Assembly (NCBI RefSeq): GCF_964355755.1
Contig: NC_092672.1
Coordinates: 19,528,501 to 19,592,500, forward strand
Source of the DNA: Antedon mediterranea
Lineage: Eukaryota > Echinodermata > Crinoidea > Comatulida > Antedonidae
Direction of reading: 5' to 3'
Length of the DNA: 64,000 bases
The position numbers and the translations under genes were made by a program. The notes below the pieces were generated by a model. It ran no database searches. It saw nothing but the letters and a program-made list of their open reading frames with translations, and was not told the origin of the DNA. Shown piece after piece: positions 23,701-38,700 of the stretch. How positions within the stretch are numbered: position 1 is the first letter of the stretch; every line of letters begins with the position of its first letter.

Positions 23701-26700
23701 CGGCGCCGTGAAGCACGTCTCTAACGTATACTACGGCTTATCATACATAATTCGCCGTTAACATGGGCATACTATCATCATTATGTCTATCAAACCTAAC
23801 TAATTCATAAGTAAATAATAATATAAGATTGTCTCCACACGGAGCATTAAAGGTGTACAACAACGTTAATACAACGTATCGCCTATTGTGCACAGCTCTC
23901 ATACCATGAACAGTGACTACAAGACAACAAACCGTGACTAGCCTAATTTACATATCAAGGTATCAAGGTGCGATGTACATAACATGGTTCCCTGCAAAGA
24001 TAAATTATGAAACTGACAGTATCATCACTTTTGCTTTGCATACACAACAATAGTGGCTCCTTGACGGGGAATTGATTACAATAATACTAACTACTGACAT
24101 TCAATGATTGACGTTTCTCCTTCATCTAAATGTTCAAGCAGTATAATTGTTATAATGTTTTTTTATTGAGAATTGTCCTATAATTTCACACATAAATTAA
24201 TTATTCCCTCAGATTTGAAATCAAAATAAAATGTACATTGACTTAGTAATGTATTTAATAATTGCCCTGATTCAATACACAACTATTAACTTAGATTGTA
24301 TACTGGCTTTTTCTTTTATCCAAATGTAATATGAAAAACATAAGCACTCATTTTGAGGACTTGTGATGAGTTGAAAAACAAATAACAACATTATCAAGTT
24401 AAAGTTCAATACAATTTTTAGTCCCGTGGACGCGACTCTATAGTTCACTATGTAGGTTGGTCGGTCTGTCGGTCTGTCTGTCGGTCCGTCGGTCCGGTAT
24501 CACTATGCGTTTTAGCACGCGACTTATGGATGTTGGCCTTGTTTTCGTAATAGTCAAATGAATACAAAACAGAAAATATATGTAAGTTACACAATTTGTT
24601 TAAAAAGTAGCATGAAAACATATAAAATAAAATGTGATTAAAGGTAATGACCATTACAGGAACCAGAACTTAAAATAAATAAATAAAATCAACAGAAATA
24701 TAGAAAATAGCATATTATTTTCATCAGAAAAATTATTATATAAAACTTTTTCTAATTAGAAACAATGGTTAAATGAAGACTATTCCACTTATATTTGAGG
24801 TAAAACATAAGTTTTTGTTTAAAATAATTGCCAAACTCTGCAATCCTCCAAAAAACATAGCAAACCTCATTTAAACAACAAAAAAGTGATTGAATAAGTT
24901 GTGTACAACTCACTTGGTTTGTCAATTAAAATGTAAATATATTTTTGTTAAATACTTAAATTTGTGGTTAAGCATCATTTTTGGGTTTAAAAAATAATTT
25001 CTAAACCTTCACTCTCGAATTAGAGGGGGCGTAATGACCAGCCCAAACAATGTTACAGTACTGTATAAGTAAAACATTTTACTTTAATTTCTTTAGAATA
25101 CTAATAAATTTAGATATTTTATTCGATAAAAATTGTTGGCAGCCAATAATCCAATTAAAAGACCAAGGAATGCTTCACTTATTAATTTCCATTACAAAAA
25201 TATAACAATTGTTGTGTGTAAGTTTATATCTAATACAATTAGTTTTAGCCGTATTAATTAATAATTGGTTTGTAGTGAACCATTCACTAACTTACTTAAC
25301 TCTAAATTTAAAAAGTTTAACAATACATCAATATTGAAATAAAGTTGTATATAGCGAAACAACTTGAAAATATCATGGATAACAACATCAAAAGTTTTTG
25401 ATAAATCTAGAAAAGTACTTAATGAAATTAATTGTTTTTAAATGCAGTATTAACAGAATCAGTGAGTTCAAGAAAAGCATGACAAGTGGTATGGTATGCA
25501 TACATTTTTCAATATTTTTTTTTTAAATGGTTAAAATTAAGATTGGTATATATTAAAATATAAAGTACTGTATATCCGTTTTGAAATACAAGATTAACTT
25601 AAAATTTTAATATGATTAGGTAAATAACCCATCATGAATGATTAATTAATGCCGTGTGTGAGATGGCTTATAATTAAGGAGCAACCTTTTTAAGAATCAT
25701 GCTCTGAACCTTTACTAGAATTCAAATTACTAATTATATTAAGCACTTCTGTTTCAGATATAAATGAGAGGCTTTATGGGAGGTAGTAATTAAGAGATTA
25801 GGTCTTTGGTATTTTTAGGTTAGAATTACAGAGTTTTACACATTTTTTAAAAATAATGTAATTACATTCTGGCTAATTAGGTTTGTATCATAAAAATATT
25901 CATCATTAATTTTTTTAACATGAGGTGTATCTTTACTTTTTTAACCGGGATTAATTACAGAATGTATTACTTCTCATTTGTTATATGTTACATTTAATCT
26001 GATTGAATTTAGTTTTGTAGCATTTTTTTCTTTGAAATTTTACAGAGTGCAGTAATATTGTTGCTATACTTTTTATATCTTGAGATATTTGAACATTTAT
26101 GAATTTGTTAAAGTTTATGCTTAACTGTATAGTTTAGACGAATCAGTTTGAGAAAGATCAAAGCAAAATGCCCCTATATCTCTATATGTGCCAAAAGGGT
26201 AAAAACCCCTTAATGCAGGCTACCGTTAGACCACCTCTGGGCCTAGTAAAATTGCAGTACTATTACCGTCACGGTCGTACTGTAAGCCTGATCTGTGTGA
26301 AGAGTCCACGATATAAGGCCTGCTTACGCAGCGAAGCATTGATAAATTTGGGACATTGTACTTGATTGAGAAAGACTGTGGCAATTATTTTAGGTCAAAT
26401 TATTAGATTATATCAATATATATTTGTTTAGGTTAAATAATACAATGGAAGAATACGGGCAATAATAATAAAAATATAACAGATGTTGGTCCAAAGATTA
26501 TTTAACTTGCTGTAACGTACGTAAGCCTATAGGCCCTAGTAAGCATAGTTCTAGCGGGAATATCCTCTGGTGTGCGCGCCTGGTGCTAGCTTTTAACAGC
26601 TTCTGATAATTAAATTCGCGTCTATTTGTAGGCTTGTTTCTGTATAATGGCCATCACGATCGGGCAGTTAGTAGCACGGAGTGGTGATGGGCAAAAATAT

Positions 26701-29700
26701 AGGTTTTATGCATCATAATAAAAACCAATAAAACTAAACGACAGACACACCAAACCACATCAGTAAACATGTGCGCGCATGGCATGTTTTAGACTTGCCC
26801 CAAGTCTGTATTATCTTTTTTTTTTATTTATTTGTTTTTATTTCGACCGCGATTTTTGTCTGAAAATACAGACTTGTGAAACACGTATAGAAATCGATTT
26901 GCAGACCGCAAACAAACGATAAGAATGACGTATGTTATCATACCGTATTGGCTATATGGGGCGGGCGGTATGTAAATATGGATTTCGAATCAACCAATGA
27001 TCATTGTGTTTCAAAATGAAAGAGATCGAGTATGTACGATCGAGACTGTTGAAATATAAAATAGTAATGCCAAGTTGTTTTGTTTATTAATTGTTTAGTC
27101 CTTGGCCTAGGCCTCTTTCGTAGGTCCTACTGAACTCGCACGTATGACCTGCCAAATAAAACGCCAATGAAGTAGGCCTACATACCACCGTCACACAACA
27201 GGGCTACACCACCACCACACAGAACAGGACTGGGTCTGGGTGGGAATTAGATCAAAATTATCTCCGCGTAATAAATGATCCATTCAATGTTTGATTTGCG
27301 GAGAAGCTAGCCTATCATATATATCAAGACGAGTTTTCATGTTTCAAAGATCCCATCAAATGTTTACCAGACTACTAGGCATATGAAATAATTTCTAGCC
27401 TTCAGAACTTTCATAAATGTACCCAAGTACACATTATCTAAACGTGACATAGCGCATGCGCATCATCTTAGTTGTTGAGTCTTTGAAATTCTGAAATATG
27501 AATATTTAAACGGTGTACACGAGAGAGTCGCCAATCGCATGCAGCTGAAACTAGTCAACCGGATAATCGTATGCACCAAGAATTCTTGGTGTCAAACCAC
27601 GTGACTTGTGCGTGTTTCCCCAGACGGAGTATCCAAAATCAAGTAGTATACGTATGAAACGCCATATGTGCCAAAATATTTATCTTTTAACTAATATTAA
27701 GACAAAACTCCGTCTGGAACCCAGACTAGGCATGTTTCGTCGGCAGTACCCTCCATTTTTTTTTCTAAAAAAGTGCGACCTCTATTTTATGAAGACAGTA
27801 ATCTTTAAATATTGCGCCTTTTCACTGTGGCCTTTCACACAGAAAATGGTAAAATAACGGCAATAATACCGGCAATAATACCGGCTTGCTTATTGGGATA
27901 TTGCCGCAATTCTATGTGAAAAGGGCTTAATTCAGTCTGAATGGTCAGGAACATCAACCATAATCAATTATTTTTTAAATAGGTAAATGATCAGAGATGT
28001 CTGAATTGTAATACCCGATAAAATATCAAAATTGGTAGGCCTATTGTTTGTTTAAAAATAATCAATAAGTTCTGCATTAGTTTTTGTGGGAAAAAAGTAC
28101 AATAGTTGATAAGATGATATAGAACAATTATTAAATAGATTATGCTTATTAAATTTGATTAAAACAATTAATTTATAATAACCGCAAATTTCTCTATGGT
28201 ATTAGATTTCAGTTGACTTGTAAATAAAGCCACTTATAGAATTCTTTTTTGTTTAATGATTTATAAAAAGCGAATCTCATATAGTTCTTTTGTCAATAAT
28301 AACTCTGGTTATATTTTTTAATAAAAAAAATCAATAATTGTGTTCTGAAATGTTCATAACAGTTTTATTAAATACATTATGCGTATGACAAAGGTGGTGA
28401 TTTGTTTAGAATTTCTGAATCATAAACTATCAATTGTATATTGTACCTACCTACTGTAAGTCATGACCAACATAGTATGTTTAAAGATTACCATTTTTAA
28501 TCATTTTCCTTCATTAAATGCTTTTTCTGGATGTCGGCAGCCGGCATAAAAGTTTGTTGCCTTCATAGCCTTAGCTTTTCGAATTACAATGGATCTCTGC
28601 GGCTGCGCCTATAAATGATAATGTGTCTTAGGCATACTGTAGATCTTCACCTTGATTTTTCCAGTTCAGTGTGCATTTTTCAATCAAAATATTATTTAAG
28701 CCAAGATCAGTTTTAAATATGTCCTTTACAAGTTGCATTCGATCTTTTCCTTGATGTTACCAAATCTTAGGCTGTAGCATCTAGAATGCCTTTCAACTCG
28801 TAGCAATTCAGCTTCCATGTAGCTATTGTATCCTGATCCTGTTTAGATTTGATGTTTCACACATTCATGTCAAACTACCCGTTGTAGCTTTAAATTTATC
28901 CTTAATTTTTACTTTGAAGTTCCATAACATTTCTGTTTAGCAATGCTTGTTAGCCTTGCTTTAGTGATGCTCTTTCCTTGTCAATCCTAGTATTTATCAG
29001 CTGCTAAGCTACCCATTTCACCACTCAATACATTCATTCAACATTTTTGACTTGGGGTACCCGAGTCTAGGACTCTCTCTTCTTTTCCATCTGGATACTA
29101 CAGAGCCAACTTTCAAGTCCTACTAGTTCTTTACGCATTGTCTGCCAGCTCTGAAACATTGCATGCATATACTAGGGTAATAGGTGAACAAAGCTATAGA
29201 GAGAAAATGTTCATACTTCAATCGTCAATTATGACGTCATAAACATGGTACCAATCGAAAAAAGTGCGATTTATAAAGTACTACTCCTCCCTTATTCGTT
29301 GTAGTACTTCTGCTCCCGGAAATAGCAAAAAATAACCGTATTTGGTAGCAAGGTTATTGATGTGTATGTGACGTTACATCCCGTCTTCTGACGTCATTAC
29401 AGCTTCTTTTGCTGTACCCCAAGTATCGCACATTTGTGCTTGTTTATTCATAGCATGTTCAGTATAGGCTCAGTTTTTTTACCTATACTATGCTTTTGTG
29501 TTTTTCTTGTATTCATAGTTCGAGATAAAGCACTAATAATGTGTTATGAATACTCAGGCTTATATTCTTAGTAAAATGTAATGACTTTAGAATGATCAAC
29601 TGTTGGGAATTAAATATTATGCAGAGCAAGTATGTCTTCACTCAGAGATGTCCATAGCCCTTTAATTTTACTGTAAATAAGAATTTGAGTTCTCTACACT

Positions 29701-32700
29701 AAAGGTTATTCACATGACAGTATGTAATATATATAGGTAACTTTATTCCCCCAAAAAAAATTACAGTATGTAATAGTGATATGTAAAAGGAATTTAAATA
29801 ATAAAGCATAATAATCAGAAATAGAAACATTTATTTAATTAATTCAAATTGTTCAATACAATTTAAAATATTTAAAATTCCTTAAGTATTATCACAAATA
29901 AATATTTTTTTCAATTTGTAGCATTCAAAATACAGTAGGAGGGTTTGTTTATAATTTTATAATTATATTACTCGATGGGTGGCACCCAAAAAAATTAATT
30001 TTTTTTTAAACTCCATCTTTCATGGTATTGCATTCTTTGAAAATTACCTTTTTTTTCAATGAGCTTGCCTGAATCTTCGACTGTCTGATGTTTTCGCTTC
30101 TCCTTCTCCTTCCTTTTTATTTGGATTTATATCGTATTTTGTATCATCTTCTTCCCAACTTTTTTATAAATTTTTTCAGGGAGCCTAGGCGTAAAGTTTT
30201 TAAACTTATATAGGTTTCCTTCTACACATACTATGTTTTTTATTGGTTATTATCAAGTGTTTATATAATTATTATTTTATGTATTTTTAATATAAGCAGA
30301 ACATTTATTGAATATTTATTGAAAATTGATTAAACAAATCAAATCAAATAAAACAAATCATAATATATTAATTTTGTGTATATGCTAAAAATGCCTTAGT
30401 AAACAACTCACATGTTGTATACGAATACCATAGGGCTACTGGTTTAAATTTTGGTTTATATCTAGTAAGACTAATAATACAATTAATGTGCATTACTAGA
30501 GTAAGCTAAGCTAGTGTCATGTTTTGAAATTAAAATGACCATTTTGATTAACTGGCATATATACAGTAAATGAAAGTGTGAAACTATTGTTTAATAGTGA
30601 GTACGGTAGGTGTACTATTTAAATGTTATGATTTTCTAAAAACTAAATGATGGTTACATCACCAATAGAGTTAGCCTAGGCATCTAGGCTTATAATAGGC
30701 CTACTAGACAATATGTGAAAAGGTAATTAAATAAAATACTTTTTGTCTTTTTCTATTTGGACATTGGAATCAATCATAAATACATTTATATTTTTTTTTC
30801 TGTTACTTAGACATTTTTTCATTCATACTTCTTAAAGTATGTCACTGTAGTAATGTCTAATAAGTACCTCTAAATTATTGAATGCACTTCCTAATGATAT
30901 CACATGTACCCCGATCTCAAGGAATTGTTTTCTGTATTTTAAGTAAAAAACTACATTTCATCAAATTACTAGTATATTTTAAATGATTATTGTTAGCCGT
31001 TTTTCATCTCCTCTGCCGCATATGGCTACTAAATTCCAATAATTACCATTTATATCGTTTAGTGTCCTGTTTATTTGTCTGTTTTTTTTTGTATGTGTTT
31101 TGTTCTGTATTTTTGTTTTATTGTACATGGCTTGCCCGCCACAAGTAACTTCTAGTTTTGCCTCTTCTTTTTAGCAATTAAAAAAAATTGTATATGTTTA
31201 TTTTTTGAAGCAAAAGTATATTTATTATTATTTTAATTCTTTATTTTTGTCAAATGTTAATGTTCTATTTAAAAGAATAATAAATGTTACTTGAAATGAA
31301 ATGAATTTATAAATTATGGAACTATTAAGAAAGAAAACAAATCAAATAGTTTATTCATATCGATATTGCAAAATTATTTTACAACTCTTTATAGAGTATT
31401 GAAAAACTCATTTTATGTGTTATTATTAATTCTTTAAATTGTATTAATCTATTAATCAATTTTTCCTGTTGTAATCTTTTGTGGTCATTTTTAGATTTTA
31501 TTTTGCATATGTTTTATGCACACATTATGTTTGTGAACAAGCTCCATTACAAAAATGATTTTATTATTATTATTATATTATAACTTATATTATCAAGGTT
31601 CTTTTATTTTTTAATAAATCCCAAAAGTTTGAGATCTGTCAGTCTTTATAGTATAAAGCTGGGGTTAAGACAGAGCTAAAATCCTCTGTATAGGAAATAG
31701 GGTAGTATAAACTCTTGAGATGGTGAAAAATGTTTCGCAGAGCAAAGTTTTTAATGGAATTTTTATTTTATGACCTCTCCGCCCCCCCTACCCCCAACTA
31801 AACAAGTTTTAGATTACATCTTTCCTCTTGAGTTTACTTTGTAGTATAAATGAAGCATGGCCTCCTGAGCTCAATTTGATTCTTTCAAAGTTAAAATAAT
31901 ATATATACTAAAAGGAAAATAATATGTGTTACTAAAGTCACGTATCCATGGTGATTGTGATGACAGGCCCAGACTCTATACTATACCTGATATTACGATA
32001 CTATCTGAATTAAATATTCAGCCAGTGTGCAAAAACCTCTGGATACTATTTAAGTTGATTATCAATGACTTAAACAATTTAGCATTCCTATAATGCAACA
32101 CCTTTTTAATGTTTATATTATATAATGCTTTTTTTTATACACATTATTATACATGGATAAAACATGCAATTGATTTAACATGTTAAATTGATTATTCTAA
32201 TTACAATTTTTGTTGTAGTGTGTAGTATTGATAACATTATTAGATTTTTGGTAGGCATGTTATTATGCATAGAAATCTTTTGAATTGCAATAAATAAACA
32301 CATGACCTTTGTGTACGACAATTAAAAAAAGCATTATAGTGAACAAAAACTATGATGCCAAGTTGGTGCTCTTGGCAGAAATTTGTTTAAGGATTGTTGT
32401 ATTTTCTTGAGAAATCAGTAGATCAGAAATATTTAAAAAACAATAATTAAAATGAAGTTGCAACAATTTGAATATCATTTATTAGTAGGAATGTACAAAA
32501 GCCCTAAACGCATACTTACAGTGAGAGCTCACACATTTCATTTTACATACACATGCACTTGAAAATGAAAGTTAAACAATGATGACACATTATCTTCAAA
32601 ACAAATGTAAATGTACTTTACATTAATTGTTTCTCCATTTAACTGTTTTCCTAGTCACATATTATCATTTATTATATGGGACTGTTTTGTACTACAATTC

Positions 32701-35700
32701 TTTATGCTGTTATCAAAATGACTTTATACTATACTGCAATATTTACATTGATCTTCTGTTCTGGTAAAGTAGACCCTATCATAGAGGCTTACACTATGTA
32801 TATCAAGGTCTACTAGCCCTAATTTGGCCAACATTTTTGGCCAACATTTTCGGCCGCTATAAATGTATTGGCCACGAAACATTAATTACATTACTCAAAT
32901 TTTGCGCCACCTTAATTCTGTAGTATTTGTCCATAGTATTTCAAGAACGAATTCTGCTCATTATAATATTTTTAATTCATTTCCACGTCTGTTCATAACT
33001 TGCCTCCAAATGTTAAAGATAGTCTAGTTAGTTTTAGATAGTTTTCCCTTTTTTCATTTATATATTCACTTAAGAAAAACTTGCCTCAAATACCTGTCTG
33101 AACTCAATGAAATGTGAAATGTTATTTTAAACTGTTTTTCTGTATTTAAGTTTATTTAATTTTTACACTTTAGGGGTGTCATACTTTATTTCATCGTTCA
33201 CACCAACAGTTGATTGGATTGAATGTAATGTTTAAATATTATCTACTCAACAAAAGTATGTTCCATTTGTATAATGTATAGTAATAAATTAATAAACCTT
33301 ACATTATTCTTTCTTTGCGCATCTAAATACCTTATAAAGTATGAATACACATGTGGTTGATAATCACAATAAAATAAAATATAGATAAATTGGCCAGACA
33401 TGACATACATGTTCTTTTAATTCTAATTGGTACACATACTGGCCCACATCTTTCTGTTTCACTACATCATACTGGTCCTGCCAGTTGAATCTATTTCTAC
33501 AGAGCAATCTCACTATTTAAACAAATTCCGAAACTTATTTAAAAGGTGAGATTCTATGGTGTTTTCTGTCTGCAAATAACTTTCAGAATTCCAATAATTC
33601 AGACATCAATGAATAAAAATAAACAAGAAATAATTTTTACTGTAAAAAAAGACTTTCTGAGATAACGGTTTTTAATATTTTTCTTTCTTCATTAAATGAT
33701 ATTTTTTAAATTGATATTCTATTTAATAATTTAAGAAATAAAGATTTATTATCAATTATTTTTGTTTAAAAATCAGTAGTAAACATTTTGTGTAACATAA
33801 ATATAGTTTAAATTACTATAGACTATAGTACTATGCATATTCTGAGTGGCATTACTCCCTAAGGTTGGAGTGACCCACTCATACCCATACATTTCAGTGA
33901 ACAAAAAATGTATAATTTTCCATGAGCCTTCGTTGTACAGCAGCAGCCGACAAACATACACACTAATCAAACAATTGTCATCTGTATACACCCCATTTGG
34001 CAAAAATATTTACCATATAGAAAGGATTGTTTTGACCATTCTTCAATGATATATATGATGGTAATTATACTTGGCCTCTATGTTGACAGCCAAAACACAG
34101 TTATTGTTTATTGAACATAGGTCTTACAAACTAATGTCTGCATACTGTACATATCTCAAAGACCCTCTGTGCACATGCCCAGTTTGAGTTTACAAATTCC
34201 CATTTAGACTTTCTTACCAGACCTGCTTTGTGGTGTGCTCATGCCCAGTTTGTGTTTCTAAATACCCATTTTTTCAGCCTCAGTAATCTATTATAAGCTT
34301 CTGCATGGCTAATGCTTCCGTTCTCTTGAATGTAACTGCCTAAAGGACTGGTGCGAAAATTATTGTTTACTTTTGAAAATTAACTTTTTTATTTATTTTA
34401 TTTACTGAAGTATAAAAAATGTTGATGGGATAAGCAATGATTATGGAACATACAGCACTTTATTTGTTTATTGGTATACTCCTGGTGAGCATGGTCTACT
34501 ATGAAAGTTTTAGCCTCAGTGAATATTATTCACATCCTATACACAATATATTGAACTTTTTGTCTTCAATGTTCATCAAAATAATATATTAATATCAGAT
34601 TATTTATTTTTGTTTTAAATTAGTTATATAGGATTTATATAATTTTTTATTAGATAATTGTTAGTTGCATTAAATTTGTTTGAAATGTCAGTATGTATAC
34701 ATATGAATAAATAATGTTTATTACTTCTTTTATAATTACTGTATAATGTCTTATTTCCAGTGATTGTTTTTGTTATATCCTTGAAATAAAAAGAATATAA
34801 CATTTTTTTTGGTGTAAATTTTAATCATTTTAATAAGTCAATTGATTGATTGATTTTATTCGATATTCATACATAAAAAGTTAAAATATACAATGTATTA
34901 AAAGAATACCTGGATAACCCATTAAGTCGACAAAAAAGTAAACTTATTTCCAATGGGGTCCAATCCGTAATGACGGATATATTTATAAATATAAAACACA
35001 AATAATAAAGATGTTATAAAATCTATTAAAATGTATAAATTTTAATATTTTTTACATTGATATGATTTGTTTGGTATCAGCCAAACCTTCACCCACTTTA
35101 AAGACAGGCTTGAGCTATCCAGGGAGGTATGGAAATGGTCATGGTATTTCTAAAAACTGTCCATTTGATCTAACAAATAAAAAAAATGAAAACATGTTTA
35201 TACATATATCTGTTATGTGGTTCAAAAAGATGTCTAAAATTAACTTGTTTATCTATTTTAGTCGTGTGCAACGTGACTCTACAGCTCACTATGTTGGTCG
35301 GTCGGTGAACACTAACTCAAATTTGCGCACACGACTGCAGCCATGTATATGGCCTTGTTTTTTTATCAGATTAAACTCAACATTAATATTGTTACAATCA
35401 ATATTTAGACTAATGTGTGTACGTCAAACCTCTTAAAACGGACAATGTTTTGTTGGTACACTAACAAATCTTTCTTTAGAATAGTGCAGGCCATTATCTC
35501 TGATAATATAAAATAATAGATTTGCATTACATACAAAATAATATTCCATGTGCAAGGCTTCCAATTGAAATGAAAGTACCAAAGCAATCGATAAAATAGG
35601 ATATGCTACACTCACAATAACTTGTACTAGCTAATGCCACCATCACACCATACAGCAATGAACTATTTCTTTGCTCTATGATCGCACAAAGGATAATTTA

Positions 35701-38700
35701 AATATATTGAAGTTTTAAACATGCCCCTGAAAGTAAAAGTTTGTACACCAAACCAATCCAGTAGTTTAATATTTAAACAATATTAAATAAAAAAAAAGTT
35801 AATTAATTTAAATACCAGGCAACAACATTTTTATGTAAAAACTGGAATAATAATAAAAATGTATACAAAAGTAGAAATAAAATTTAAAAAAGCTAATTTG
35901 ATAGTATTTGTGTGCATTGCGTATATGATCACAACACACACAGCAAATACAAGTTACAAATTGAATTTGAAAATTGACACTTAATGGATGTATAATTATA
36001 TAAAATATTAATTAACCAATAAATATGTAAAAGATTAACTTGTATGATTTTATATTTTAGTTTGGAGAATCAGCTTTGCATTGGGCAGCTAAGGCAGGTC
36101 ACTCAGCCTGCTGTAACCTGCTGGTTGATGCAGGGTCAGACATCAGTATCCAAAACATAGTAAGTTATACATTCTTTCATAGTCATATTTTTTGATATTT
36201 TGTATTTTAAATATAATGATCTTTTGAATAATAATATCTGCATGTTATAATGCTATTTAATGTTTTTATTTAACTGTATTGATGCTAGAATTGGCATTAT
36301 TTGAAGTTTTTCAATATATTTTTTTCTCTGATATTTAGTCATAAAAATTGCTATGACACTATACATTTTGTCATGTTTAAACATTTCCATTGAACTCTTT
36401 ATAAAACAATAAAAACTACAGCAACATACTATTGAAATATAATCCTTATTCCAAAGTGTAGATATACAGTAATTAAGTCGGAATTATGTACACTTCTATT
36501 ACACAAAATTTCAATTTTTTTTAGTTCATTTTCACAAAACTGTTTAATAACTTTTGAAACACTATGATTCTACCTATATATCACATAGAGGTACAAATGA
36601 TCAAAGATGCTAGTTGATAGACATATAGACTGTATTCATTTATTTTATAATTATTATCATACTCATTTACCTTTATTCCTTTCAACAACATCACCACCAA
36701 CTCCAACCACCTCCTGGTTATAGTAACCACCACCAATCCCAAGAATGATGATGCAGAATTTGGTTGAGAGCTAAAGTGATCTTTTAATACACACCACAAT
36801 TATAGTTCTTTGTTATTAGGTTGTAATTATTTTTTCCATATACAATATAAGATACAGATAGTATATCTGCCACATTTATTCTTTCTTTATACTCAGGATT
36901 AACAAACATAAATAAAACTGAAATAGCGGCACAAATATAATTTTTGTAAGTTATTTACCGTACCTAGTTTTTAACAAATCACCTTACATAATAATTACAG
37001 TATCAAACCACCATTACAATGTCATACAAAATAAAAAAATAAACAAATCATCATTAGCATAACTAGGTGATGATTGATCCATAGCAATATTTTTAGTCTA
37101 TTTAAAAAAATGTTTATTTCTTAAAATTTATTTAGATATACATACACACATAGTAAATTATAGTAAACAAAAAATAAATGGAAATTGTTTAACACTAAAC
37201 AACCTACATTAGAGGTGAAATACCACTAAGAAACACAAGAAAGCTGAACTTAGACTTAAATGTTCTACACAACTGTAACAAGTTCAGAGTGTATCCAACA
37301 TTTAACATTATGACATATTTTAGACCACTGACAATGGTGATCACCAGTGCTTCGCAAAGTCTGCAGTTGCACTTTATATCATGTTTTATTCATTCATATT
37401 TATCTCCATCATCCAACTTTATCAAACAAAACCTTTTTGAGGATAAACATACAGTAGCTATATGTAAGGTTCAACTTTAATAATTTTAAAAAGTTTAACA
37501 TTTTCTAACATTAATGTTAAAAGATTACTTTTAAAAGAACTTATATTATAATTTCAATTTTCAGTACAAGCTATTTAACAATTAAAAAAAAATATATGCC
37601 AAGTTATTGTAGCATAACTTTATATTTTAATCAATGGATGTAAATGACTTTGCATTATATAAATGTATTAGAATTGTTTATAAACTCTTAATTGTTGTAG
37701 ATTCTATTTCAGTACAACCTTTTTTTAAAACTAATATTGACCTTTGTTCATCCTTGTTTCAGTTTGATAGTCCTACCTTTTCAATAGAATTACATTCATG
37801 TTCACAGAGTAAATTAAGATTTATCTCCTTTAAAATTAAATTCAATAAAACTATATCCCATAACAATTTTCCTATGAATAAATAGATGGAATTATTCTTA
37901 GTTTATTGATTTGATTCAGACCAATTTCATACACATTTAGCAATATTTGTTTCATTTTTTAACTAATAATATGCATAGAAAATGTTTATTTTACAACTAC
38001 AATACCTCATTAAGTAATTCATTTATTTACTTTTTTATGGCTTTAACTAGTTGAATTCTCTCATGTTACCAATATAAAGTCTTAATCGGTAATAAATTTC
38101 TATTGATCATACATTCTAATAAGTTATGTTTCATAATTTTTTTGATTTTATTGTGTTACAATAAAGGAAAAATAAACGGTGTGGGAAAAAACATAATCAG
38201 ATGACTAAATATATGTAATATAACGTTTTAATACATTTCTGGTGTTTTTGTGCAACTTCAAATTTTTATTTTTGTGCTATAGTTTAGTAGTAAACTAAAT
38301 TTATCTTCCCATTTCCACCCTTTAAGACAGAATAGTCCAACTTCCCTTCCCCTGTAGTAGAGCACCGTATCAAGAATGTTAAATAACAGACAAGAGACAT
38401 AAAATTGCTTGTCTACATACACTTTATTCACAGTACACATATGGCTGAATGCATATAACAACATTACTATAAGCCCAACAACTGGGAAACCTTTAACATG
38501 TGGCTTACCTTTCATTGGTCATGCTTTATAACAACCTACCTTAAACCCCTGCGTTAGCGGCTAAGGTAACACCAACCCAGCGAATGCTATGCAGTCCAAA
38601 TAGATACTTATTGTACCCACATCTTCGTAAAATATCCTTAAACAGCACGGCAGCGTGAATAGGACATCTTTCTAGCATGTGGCTACTAGTCGATTTCACT

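Noticed and set aside
24440-24500. CRISPR-like or regulatory array in the gtcggtc repeat
   Set aside because: It is a simple tetranucleotide-type microsatellite inside an interspersed repeat in animal DNA, without spacer structure.
29588-29588. Base 29588 as the junction of the tandem duplication
   Set aside because: It only marks the match to the first base of the window. Homology may run further left outside the window, and the SINE at 20635 explains both ends better.
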